From contig CM026568.1 in NCBI GenBank assembly GCA_015143295.1, positions 35,162,441-35,226,440 of the forward strand: a stretch of DNA of 64,000 nucleotides, read 5' to 3'. The notes under the pieces are model-generated. The model worked only from the letters and a program-made list of their open reading frames with translations. It did no database searches and was not told where the DNA came from. Origin of the DNA: Tetracentron sinense (lineage: Eukaryota; Streptophyta; Magnoliopsida; Trochodendrales; Trochodendraceae). Positions 54,512 to 64,000 of this stretch are shown piece by piece (within the stretch, counting starts at the first letter, position 1; each line of letters opens with the position of its first letter). The position numbers and the translations under genes were made by a program.

Positions 54512-54971
54512 CTAGACGGCACATACAATGCACGTGAGAGAGGGGGAAGGGGAGAGAGACTGGGAAAAGGGATCGCAGTGAGGGCATTTTGAATATTTTG
54601 TTTTTTATATTTTGGATATAGAAACTCAAGAGAGATTTTTTAGATAAAAAAACATTGTGAGGGACACGTTAGTATAGAAAGGGACATTTTGAGAACTAAA
54701 AATTCCTACTTTTTCTATTGAAAAGTAGTTACCACGTAGAGAGGATGTGTCTCTTCGTTGGGAGAGACCAAGGAGGAAGCATGAAAGAAGATAAGGATAA
54801 AGATTTGAGGGAATCGCGGAGAAATGGATTATTATTAGTTGTAGTTGATATTACTTCAATACCCCTGTTAACTTTTCTCATGAAAAATTAGATAAAATTG
54901 GGACTCATTAGGATTATTAGAAAAGAATTAACCAACTTTTTAACCCCGCTCTCTCATTCTAATAGTAGAGA
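54512..54971 (-). mobile_element. Short non-autonomous Helitron
   Basis: On the minus strand the 5' end is A|TCTCTACTATTAGAATGAGA at 54,971, the canonical plant Helitron start. The 3' end is a degenerate hairpin CACGTGCATTGTATGTG followed by CCGTCTAG and a host T. It is 460 bp with no ORF. Confidence 0.65.
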
Positions 54972-55659
54972 TAAGTATTCTACTTTGACCAATAAATGTT
55001 AAACGTCACTCACTCTGTTTTTCAAGAGTTTTAGCAGCCCGACGCAGAGTAGCAACATGTGTAGCTATTTTTCCTTGTTACCTTTAGAACTAGTTGAAAA
55101 CATAACTTCCTTTTAAAAAATTTATTGTTTTCTTAATCAGGTGAAGGGTAGAAACAACAAGTGTTGCTAGCACAGAGTTTAAAAGTTATTTATTTATGAG
55201 TTATTTTTATGATAGAACTGCTCGAGTCTTAAACTTTAATTTATTTTATCTTTATGATCGAATCAACTCTTCAACTACTGTTTTTGATCGTTTGAGAAGA
55301 CAACTCCCCTCACCTTTTAGGGTGTTTGGTCTCAATGGGTGGAGAATCACATATGGCATCCCATTGCAAACACCCCACAATGGACTCAAAGAAAGTTCTT
55401 TACCAAAAAAAAAAAAGACTCAAAGAAAGTTAGTTTTCGTATCGCATTCTTGGGGCGAATACGAGTTCCAATTCTCAGATATGCGTGCTTATCATCTGCT
55501 TAAAATTACGATGAAGTCCAGAGCTTCCCTAAATAATCTATAACGCTTGATCTCCTCTACAATTGTAGACTCACGTCATACAGTGAACAAATTCGAAGAG
55601 GTATCAACCCAATAGGCCTATCAAACTGACCCTCTAATGAGGGTAATCTCCCCTTGGAG

Positions 55660-55780
55660 ACTTTTTTTTTTTTTTGTTGGCTCCCTAAGACCCGAGGGTC
55701 GGGTAGTGCCCAAAATCTATAAGCCCTCTCAATTGGGGCCTGGGCAATACCCTATAGAGCCTGGCCTAGCCCTCCTATAA
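55660..55780. repeat. SINE-like/low-copy repeat fragment
   Basis: GTTGGCTCCCTAAGACCCGA followed by GTAGTGCCC and a poly-T run on the left resembles a reverse-oriented SINE with a tail. Weak. Confidence 0.25.
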
Positions 55781-55787
55781 TATTCTA

Positions 55788-56191
55788 CTAGCAGGTGGCA
55801 CGTGCAATGCACGTGAGAGCGAGGGGAAGGAGTTAACCACAGTTAATTGGAGTTAAAAGCGACATGTGTTAACCCACGGGTGCGATTGAACTCGCTAGTG
55901 GCACGTGCGATGCATGTAAGAGCGAGGGGAAGGAGTTAACCACAATTAATAGGAGTTAAAAGGGTCATGTGTTAACCCGCGGGTGCGATTGAACTCTCCC
56001 TGAGTTCAATCGCTATTGGCTGTGATTCAAAATAGATAGATGAGCAAGGGTAGTTTTGAAATTAAATCAAAGGCAAGGGGTAGTTTGGGAATTAAAGCAA
56101 ACATTAAATCAAAGTTTTGTTTTTATATAAGGGTAGTATGGGAATTTCGAAAAATCATCTAGGGCTGCCTCTCGCATTATAATAGTAAAGA
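55788..56191 (-). mobile_element. Short non-autonomous Helitron with a duplicated 3' end
   Basis: The 5' end is A|TCTTTACTATTATAATGCGA at 56,191. The 3' end is a perfect 7-3-7 hairpin CACGTGC-ATT-GCACGTG, then CCACCTGCTAG and a host T. A second, internal copy of the 3' region (GCTAGTGGCACGTGCGATGC at 55,892) follows about 104 bp in, so the terminal hairpin and neighbouring GTTAACC/GGGTGCGATTGAACTC block are present twice. Confidence 0.72.
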
Positions 56192-56382
56192 TAAATAAGA
56201 TGTATATTATATATCGTATGATATACATTTATACCCTGATTAACCCTGTAACGAGGGCATGATAGCAGTAATTTTGCTACCATACCCTCTATTACGTAAA
56301 CACCGAATCCACATTCATCTCGACATTTCAGCTACTTGCTTCTCCACTCTTACATGTCACAATAGCACTTCATATCTCTTTG

Positions 56383-56423
<41 letters not shown>

Positions 56424-56880
56424 CACAAATCACAACGTCTCACTTACTAACTCGTCTCACTCACTAACTCTCCTTCCAAACTCGGATAAAGAATGAACTC
56501 GGATAAAGAATGAGGGTTAACATCAGGTTGGCAACGGTAATTGTTTAGAAATTTTTTTTTCTAAATATTATGGCGATAAAAAAAAATTAGATCTTCATTT
56601 AGGTCTTGATCCAGCTCTGACCTTTAAAGGGTGGGGCTTGAGTTTAGCTTGTTTAGAACCTTTGAGGGATAGGGCCGGATTAGGGGCTACTCTTATAAGT
56701 AATGTCTGGGCTTGCACAGATGCTGGTCCAACTCATTGACAGCCCAAGGAGCAACCCTACATGGGCTTTCCGGTCGAGGTTTTTAAAACCAAAGCCCAAG
56801 TGTGTCACTCGCACTTTTTCTAAATTTCCAATGTACGGAACTCAGTGAGTCAAAGTTCCGTTAACTCTGTCCATCTCTCA
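56192..56880. other. Intergenic upstream of gamma-CAL, with a (CT)n microsatellite
   Basis: A (TC)18 tract lies at 56,384-56,419. The rest includes a duplicated ACTCGGATAAAGAATGA (56,481-56,512) and GGGCTTG-rich repeat sequence. No gene. Confidence 0.5.
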
Positions 56881-56884
56881 GGAA

Positions 56885-56998
56885 GGGGTGGGTGAACCTT
56901 ACCTACGGTTAAGGGGTGTCAAAGGAGACACGTGGCGACCTCTAGGGTTGATAACCGGATGTGCCACATCCGGTTATCACTGGAGATGATTTGGCACC
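56885..56998. repeat. Dispersed repeat with hairpin immediately upstream of gamma-CAL (copy 2)
   Basis: GGGTGGGTGAACCTTAC, GTGTCAAAGGAGACACG, then the inverted pair GATAACCGGATGT...ACATCCGGTTATC (56,951-56,979), a 13-bp perfect stem, and GATTTGGCACCC ending about 9-10 bp before the gamma-CAL ATG. It is related to 1,240-1,350. The gamma-CAL proximal promoter or leader is therefore transposon-derived. Confidence 0.6.
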
Positions 56999-57349
56999 CT
57001 CAGGAAATGGCGACTTTAGCTCGCTTGTCCAGAAAAGTCCTAAAAAACAGAATTTCTTCTGGATATCTCATCGATCGTGGTCTCTCAAGTGAAGCAGCGA
57101 CTGATGGATTGAAATGGGATTACAGAGATCAGAGAAGGATACTCCCGTTGGGACAATGGCTTCCCAAGATCACCGTAGACGCCTACGTTGCCCCGAACGT
57201 CGTTCTTGCCGGCCAAGTCACCGTTAGCGATGGATCTTCCGTTTGGAATGGATCGGTTCTTCGCGGCGATCTCAGCAAAATCACAGTTGGGTTCTGCTCA
57301 AATGTTCAGGAGCGGTGCGTTCTCCATGCCGCTTGGTCTTCTCCTACAG

Positions 57350-60300
57350 GTTCGACTTGATTTCAATCAAATTCACTTTTGTTTTTAATCTTGCGGTTTT
57401 TGATTTTCAGGATTTAGCTTTCGAGCCATACGATTCGCATTGTATTTATTATTTCCAAATATCGGCTCAAAATTAGTCTCTATTCTATTACATTTTGTAC
57501 TCTTTCTCTACAATTTTTTGTTTTCGGAATTATGAACGATATGATGCTTGGATTGATAATTTTTCTTACATTAGGTTGGGGTTAGAATTTTCTTGCCCGG
57601 GCTTTATTTAACTTCGTGCGAAACTATGGATTAAAAGGGAAAAAAAAAGAATTCTGAGTACCATGTGTGCTGAATTTTATCGTAGATGAGAATAACAGCT
57701 ACGGAGTTGGAAATGAAGAAAAAGGGCGGAAAATACCAGAACCAACAAAACAACCTCCCCCAAATTTCTATTGGGGTCCGTTCTTTTGTTGAGACTTGTA
57801 AGGTCCTGCACTTTCCAAGTTTTGTCATTTGACAATATGCCTTTTCTTTTGATGAACTATCTCATCTCTTGGGTTGCAATTCCCATAAGGCTTCAAATGT
57901 AGCAAAATGTATGATTTCAAATCTCTTAAAAAAACTATAAGACTTGAAATCTCATGATGGTAAGAATTAATTTTATTAAAAACCTTGACAAAGTGACTCA
58001 AATTTCCTAGCAACTACCTTGACAAAGAGCAACGTGTCAAGCTTTATAAGTCTCAACAAAAGAACAGACCCTTGAAGAACTTTGTTGATTAATTGGTTCA
58101 TGTAGGAGATCCTTAAGGAGCTTCTGGTTGTCAAATGCATTGGGAAATGAGGAAGGAGTGGGTGAACATGACTTGGGACTTATGCCATGGATATACCATG
58201 AATTCTGAAACTGCAAAGCCTATGAACCAATTGGATTTATATACAAATGATTGCTGCTAAGCAAATACAATGAAGATTTTTCTAGAGTGCCTACAAGGAT
58301 TTTATAGGTACCCCATCATGTTCCTCACGAAAAGCCCTTGGAAACCTTATTGGATTTATCATGAATTGCCAGCGGACCCATATAAGAGAAGGTTGGGGCC
58401 TTGGTTTTGGCATCTTCTATCTTGTGTTATGGGGTAAGTCTTGACATTCTTTACCAGAGGCACATTATTATACATGTATCAAAGATCAGATGTTAGCAAT
58501 AGCACCCTAGGCATGGTCTAATCCTGCATGGTGTGGGTGGCATGATGCACATGACACATGAATAATGTGGGAATGGCACGCACTCAAGTGTGTGGGATGT
58601 GGTTACAGCCAGGTACATGGTCGTTATTCATAAATAATGTTTCAAGTGTTATCAAAATGCCTAAGGATTGTTGTTAATATTTCCATTGTTTACCAAGAAA
58701 TGAAATGGAAGAATAGAGAGTATTGTTCAAGAAATAGACTGTGTTTAAGGTTTTTAAACGCAGGGATGCACACTTGGATGGAGATGAGGTAAGCCAGATA
58801 GGATAGACATGTCCTCCGACCAACTATATATGTTGAGTGGAAAGATGGAAATGGATTCCTTAGATACTTGGTTTCATAGGAATTTTATCCTAACCCCCCC
58901 CCCCCCCTCCCCCAAAGGCTCCATATGGCTTTCTTCTTCGCTTAAATCTCAACTTCTATTTTTTATGGATTTTCCAATTTAAGTAGGGAAGCATGCGATC
59001 GAGATATCTGTGGAGAAGTTACCTGAAATTCTAATTTGTATACCAATCCTTTGTAAAACAGGGTCTTAGCATACGATAGACATTCTCACGATATAGTATC
59101 TTGGCATCTAAGAAGGATTTGGTCAAGAATTATCTTTTATAATTTTCATTATCAGTGGTTGGTTTTTGTTTACATTTTTGGGTGAAGCTGTTCATTACAT
59201 TTTTGTAATGTATGTGATCAATCCAATAATTAGTATAGGGTTTCTAGTTTTGCCTTTGAGTGTCAACCTCAGCGAACACGATAGCTTTAATTTTTGGAAT
59301 TAGGGGATGTTGTCCATTTTCATGTACTGTTAAGCTCCTAAGTGATATCAGTTGTTATGAGGAGAACCATCCAAATTATTTTCATTAATTCAATTTCCCT
59401 TTGAAACCAAATCATTATTCTTGAGAGAGATGTATGCTTTTGATCATGCAAAATTTCTTTATAGTGGAAAATTGATATTTTGGATATGAAATTTTAATCC
59501 TAGAAGCTGGGAGATTGGAAGAGATAAGGAAATCTGATGTCTTTAGCTTGTGTTGGATGCCATTCGGCTTTATGGAGAGTGAATTACTATCATCCATTTT
59601 GAAGTCTACTTTACACATGTTTAGATTATAAACTCCCTTGCCTATGCTGGAGGTCATTGGCTACCAATCATCAATTACAGGCCAATATCGGTAAACCAAT
59701 CGAGAAAGCCCCCATTAACTGTTTAGTAGCTCACTCATCAATTTTTTTTGGGTTTGTAGTCTGTACCCTCTAGTCAGATTTGGACCCAGTTGTTTAGACT
59801 TTTGAGTTTATACTTGACTCCTAGATGGCTGTATACCCCTCCTCGGTTCTATAACCCTAATGAAATCTACCATTTGCCTTATGCCCATGTTTAGAAGCAG
59901 TGGTTAAATTGCATCTATACTAAAGAGGAAACAGACTGACTTTCTGCATAAAAGTTCATCTAGTAGCAAACTTGCAACTGTAAATTCAGCAATTAGAAGA
60001 CTGAACACTAGAAGGTGGATAACCTATATTTCTAAGCATAACCCCCCTCTCAAATAGAATGAGAGTTACAGATGACTATTGGATGAGATGTTAAATGTAG
60101 GGAGAGACCAAATTAGAGCGTTATAAAGAAGAAAGAGAAGCAAAACGAAGTGTAAGATAGAGAAGATGAGGGCCGTCCATTCGAGAATTCCCTCTCTTTG
60201 ATTGCCAAACCTGTCTAAGGGTCGTCCACCTCTTGCAGCTTTGGTGCTCCATCCTGGAGAATTTTGATTTAGCATCGTTATATTTTCTATTGTAATAGTT

Positions 60301-61720
60301 TCTTTTGCTTCTTTGGTTCATGTTCAGTATTTCTTGTTTTATTCTTATTTAGCTTCAGGGGGTAGGGATCACAAGAGAGTTGGCCAAAATGTTTGGAAGT
60401 AAACCAAAGATGCTTATACTTTTAGAAACAACAATTGAATCTTTAGATAACTGCATAGATAACCATTAAACTTGGTTTTCTATTCTTTTTCCCTCCCCTC
60501 CATCTCATTGAATTTTAGGTCATCATATGCACATTGAAATTACTGGTATCAAATTGACAGTTAAAAACGAAATGGAGTGAATGGTATGTGGGTCACCTCG
60601 AAACGGTTTTTTTCCCCTTTTCTTTTTGTTCTAATTGGGCATTGTATTGGTCCGGAACAGAACAAAAAACTTGAAATAGATATGAAGACAAAAGGAAATC
60701 TCTGACAAGGTAGTGCCAAGGTGGAGATTACAATTTACTAGAAGGGACGAGGGTAGAGTTTACAACAGAGACTCGGTTTAACTAAGAAAATTGTAATCTC
60801 TGACTTATAACGAGATTACAATGCGTCGTCGTCATGTGATCCTTCTAGTTCCTAGCTTTCCATTAGACCTCTTCCCATTAGCAGAATAAATAATACAACA
60901 TCCCTCCTATGCATTGTATTTTACATGACTTCAGCACAAGAGGGCCTTTGGGGCTGTGAGAATGAGGGATGTGCTTTCAATTTGAAGAAAGGCTTCAGCA
61001 AGACTCTTCTTCAAGCTACTCCGCAAACGGGACCATTTTGGCACCACATATTGAGCCATTATTTGTCTCATTTTCTCTCCATTTGCATGTTTTGCTTGTA
61101 AGGGATTAGTTGTGAGGCTTGTTTTCCTATTTTTTTGTCCTTTCAAAAGATATATGAATCAGTAATTTCTAAATTAGTTGTCTAGTTCCCATTTGGGGTA
61201 ATAAAGTTGAAAAAAGTGGTTGGACTGTGCCCAACCTGGCCTGGACTAGAAGAGTCATCCGAAACTTTTGAGCAGGGAGCAATCTAGCTAAAGCTAGAGT
61301 GATTTTGCCATCCATATGAAATGAATGTTCTGTCCTAGGATTTTTTTTACCTGCATGTGCACGGATACTGTATATAGGCTGTCATGAATGGTCTGTTACT
61401 CAATTTTAGCCGGAACCATTTGTTGAGGCTGTTATGAATGGTCTGTTACACAATTTGAGCCGAAACCATTTGTTGATTATTTGGCCTTCAAATTGAAATT
61501 ATAAGGGCACTGTCCAAGGTTTTTATGATTACATGCAACAAAATTCTCTGTTACTGATATCTTATATGGATTTCATTTTGATTTTTGACTTATAAGCATA
61601 ATACTCATTGTGTAAATCAACTGTTAAGCATAATGTATACTCTTTTATTTATAACAATCTATGACTTCCACGGAAGACTTATCAAATCCATATTATGCAT
61701 GACTTGTTTCCATTTGTCAG
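57350..61720 (+). other. Large intron of gamma-CAL
   Basis: A 4,371-bp GT-AG intron. It contains the TIR MITE at 57,774-58,071 and a C-rich run near 58,894-58,906. No foreign coding region was recognised; ORFs at 60,066-60,321 and 60,931-61,146 look like chance. Confidence 0.7.
57774..58071. mobile_element. TIR MITE, GGGTCCGTTCTTTTG family, in the gamma-CAL intron
   Basis: GGGTCCGTTCTTTTGTTGAG at the left mirrors CTCAACAAAAGAACAGACCC at the right (TIR of at least 30 bp including ACTTGTAAGG/CTTTATAAGT). Related to the element at 32,349-32,661. No flanking duplication was found. Confidence 0.65.
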
Positions 61721-62098
61721 GATTGCTGGCAGAGACATCTGTTGAGAGGTTTGTGGCAATCGGGGCCTACAGTCTCTTGCGATCCTGCACAATTGAGCCA
61801 GAGTGCATCGTCGGGCAGCACTCCATCCTTATGGAAGATTCATTGGTGGAGACCCATTCTATCCTTGAAGCTGGATCTGTAGTTCCCCCCAGGCAGGAGG
61901 ATTGCAACAGGTGAACTTTGGGGTGGGAATCCTGCTAGGTTTGTAAGGAGTCTGACCCATGAAGAGACCTTGGAGATCCCAAAACTGGCAGTTGCAATCA
62001 ACGACCTTAGCAAGAGCCATTTCTTTGAGTTCCTTCCTTATTCCACGGTTTATTTGGAGGTTGAGAAGTTGAAGAAGTCTTTTGGTATCCCTATTTGA

Positions 62099-63456
62099 AG
62101 ATTTTTTTCATTCTGTGCATTAATCAGCCTGGGGGTGTCTTTGAGAGGGAAATAAGCATTATGACTCTCTTTAGGCAAAGCTTTTGAATTTCTAATACCT
62201 TGTTTGGATAGATGGTGATGAAAACTGATTCAAGATTTATTTGAATGGGTTAACAGCAACTGTCTTGAGCAGTTGCCAAGCGAGTTCTCCATTCTAAGTA
62301 CTGTTTAGTTTCCTTTGAATTGTTAGATCTGATCTAGAACATAATCAGCTTCAGACATCTTGGAAAGCTGAGGTACTTTGGGGTGAAGTTCAGGTAAATG
62401 GTTCATTTTTTGGGGGCAGGATTAATATAGGTGCGGGTCTATTCGTATGAATAGACCCGCGATGAGGTCTTTGGGAGGGCCTCAATAGAGCTTAAGCTTC
62501 TTCCCAAGTTGGAACCCAGGTGTGTCCCATGGAATGAGATTGGAAGTGTCAGAGTCCATTTGTCTTCAGAACATTTCGTTAAAAAAATTATTATTATTAT
62601 TATCATTATTATTTTTTTCCCGTGAATTCATCATTTTTTGTCAATCCACCCATTGGATGGTTACATTTTAGGTATTTGAGCAGTTGGTGAAATGGTGGGG
62701 AATAGTGAAGATCAGCTTCAGAAGGGTAGGTTACATCTTCTTACTATGTCAGGGAAGAGATTGCTGGCAAATTAATACTAATTTTTTCGACCTTCTATTT
62801 TGGGATCATCCCCAACAAACCAACCTCCAGCTACCCAACATAGAAAAAGAAAATGTGGGGGTCTATTCAATACCCACCTTCAACAATATATATCTAACCA
62901 AGTCCAGATTTTTTTTTTTACTGGAATAGCATGGTGTTTAGAACCATTGAAGAACTGATCATTGCCTATCAAAGGGTCAGATCGAATGGCTACCTCTTCA
63001 CACTAAACATTAAGTAAATGTTTGTTGGTGATTGTGTGCATCCGAAGGGATTAGTCCTTCCTTATTAGGGTAGAGTGTAGGCAGTAGGTTGGGACACCCT
63101 CCGTTGAGAAAAAAAAGATTTTTTTTTTTCTCAAGAATGGAAATTTCGAAAGGTAACAAAGCGCTCACCCGCTCGTGGACCTCAAAGGACGAATGGGTAG
63201 CTCCATCCTCTCACGCCCACCCACTCATTATTTTATTTTTACATTATTTTAAGATAAATACGTGTGGGGGGTGCTTTTTTATTAGTGTTGTATTAGATCA
63301 TAGAGAAAATGCGACAAGGAATTAGGTTTAGCATGTATTAAGCAAATGGGTTGGCGAATCTGTGGTTTCTTAGTGTCTGTAGTGAAAAGAAGAAAAAAAC
63401 TTCCCTACCTAAATAACAATAACCACAAATAATAATATTATTATTAGAACTTCATC
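62099..63456. other. 3' flank of gamma-CAL and intergenic repeats
   Basis: T-rich sequence follows the gamma-CAL stop and would hold its poly(A) region. There is an ATT microsatellite-like stretch near 62,588-62,612 and poly-T runs. A CGGGTCTATTC/GAATAGACCCG inverted repeat occurs at about 62,434-62,461. No gene is supported. Confidence 0.4.
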
Positions 63457-63550
63457 TTAATTGCGCGATCGTGTGATGTGGAGCACAGCATGCCATTCAT
63501 TGGGGCCAAGTCCCTCGTCCACAAATGGCAATGCAGAGAGTATATTACCT
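63457..63550 (-). other. Possible terminal exon of an unidentified minus-strand gene
   Basis: After an acceptor-like CATCATCGCAG the minus strand reads NILSALPFVDEGLGPNEWHA then VLHITRSRN and a stop. The composition is protein-like. I do not recognise it. It may pair with the exon-like segment at 63,862-63,952. Confidence 0.25.
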
Positions 63551-63861
63551 GCGATGATGATGCCATTGTGATTCAAAATAAAGCAAATAAATAGAAACAA
63601 AATTAGAAATAAAAATGGTGATATTGGTGAGGAAAGGAACCTTATGACAATATCATCAACCACTACGTAAAAAACCAAATCTACAATTTTATATCTAGTT
63701 TACTCTTCTATATGAAGCAAAGGTTTGGACGTCTCTACCATTCTTACTTCTTGCTAATCCTTCTCAATTTATACATTAGTTTCATCCTAATTTCCCTCCA
63801 TCACCACTTTTCTGTTGCTAATATTATTCTTCTTCTCTTCTGTCATACACCTCGACATCAA

Positions 63862-63952
63862 CGTCATGATCAAAAAGGCCAGGATCGTCTAATTTCATGC
63901 CATCGGAGGCGAATGTATTGATAATTTCTTCTTTGTCATCCTCATCAGGTTT
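63862..63952 (-). other. Possible exon of an unidentified minus-strand gene
   Basis: The minus strand reads PDEDDKEEIINTFASDGMKL then DDPGLFDHDVDVE, followed by a GTGTATG donor-like site. It is acidic, with normal amino-acid usage. It may belong with 63,457-63,550. No start codon or acceptor could be fixed at the window edge. Confidence 0.25.
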
Positions 63953-64000
63953 TTTTTTTTTTTTTTCAATGGAGATTGGGTGCAAGTGAGATGTTGGAAT

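Larger units (their letters stand above)
57007..62098 (+). pseudogene. GAMMA CAL: Gamma carbonic anhydrase-like protein (mitochondrial complex I), with a +1 frameshift in exon 2
   Basis: Exon 1 (57,007-57,349) encodes a basic N-terminus fitting a mitochondrial presequence (MATLARLSRKVLKN), then WDYRDQRRILPLGQWLPKI, VDAYVAPNVVLAGQVTV and SVWNGSVLRGDLSKITVG. The donor CTACAG|GTTCGA joins the acceptor TTTGTCAG|GATTGC at 61,721, giving AWSSPTGLLAETSVERF in phase. Exon 2 has VAIGAYSLLRSCTIEPE and GQHSILMEDSLVETHSILEA. The left-handed beta-helix repeats and the replacement of zinc-ligand His residues (GAYSLLR) mark the CAL subgroup, which forms part of the matrix-side gamma-CA domain of plant complex I. 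At 61,885-61,890 a run of six C replaces the five expected: the frame hits TGA at 61,912 (178 aa), while removing one C restores family sequence (GELWGGNPARFVRSL...SFGIPI) to TGA at 62,096 (239 aa). Either a new pseudogene or an assembly/sequencing error. Confidence 0.88.

Noticed and set aside
60066-60321. Overlapping minus-strand ORFs in the gamma-CAL intron
   Set aside because: Two frames of the same short stretch, neither with recognisable domains.

Overview
This is nuclear DNA from a flowering plant. The evidence is a SEPALLATA-type MADS-box gene with the canonical plant intron layout, a gamma carbonic anhydrase-like (gamma-CAL) gene of mitochondrial complex I, two DUF3339 genes, and plant families of Ty3/gypsy Tat, Ty1/copia, Helitron, hAT and MULE-like elements. 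The species cannot be named from the sequence. There is no rDNA, organelle block, CRISPR array or bacterial-style operon. Most of the 64 kb is transposon-derived or AT-rich intergenic DNA, with a few host genes between.

Layout. 0-1 kb: a minus-strand DUF3339 gene cut by a hAT-type element with an 8-bp target duplication. 1.2-3.8 kb: AT-rich nested repeats, including an 887-bp MULE-like element with a 9-bp duplication. 3,959-15,775: a complete 11.8-kb Tat-lineage Ty3/gypsy retrotransposon with two 898-bp LTRs (about 1.1% diverged by eye) and target duplication ATCCC. It carries gag-protease, RT with dual RNase H, a decayed integrase, and on the opposite strand a three-exon gene of 756 codons. 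16.4-19.0 kb: a probable Helitron carrying a captured terminal exon. 19.4 kb: an intact 69-aa DUF3339 gene. 20-33 kb: repeats, small TIR elements and a small two-TM membrane-protein gene (25.5-25.9 kb).

33.1-40.7 kb, minus strand: a seven-exon SEPALLATA-like gene whose exons join in frame to 220 aa. Intron 1 (4.0 kb) holds a truncated copia element in the opposite orientation and a GA microsatellite. Intron 3 uses a GC donor. A foldback MITE lies about 22 bp past the stop codon. 41-43.4 kb: MITE clusters. 43.5-46.2 and 51.0-53.3 kb: a direct duplication carrying two copies of a small gene of unknown function whose coding part is more conserved than its flanks; a hAT element entered only the first copy. 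49.3-50.7 kb: the 3' end of another copia element. 54.5-56.2 kb: two short non-autonomous Helitrons. 57.0-62.1 kb: the two-exon gamma-CAL gene, with an extra C in exon 2 that shifts the frame.

The host genes do not form a pathway. DUF3339 and gamma-CAL in one window may reflect old microsynteny. I found no convincing wholly new system. The most rewarding objects are the antisense spliced gene and the palindrome-rich LTR of the Tat element, its UAG-CAG-UUA gag/pol boundary, the Helitron-captured exon, the conserved duplicated small gene, and the hairpin MITE in the SEPALLATA 3' region.
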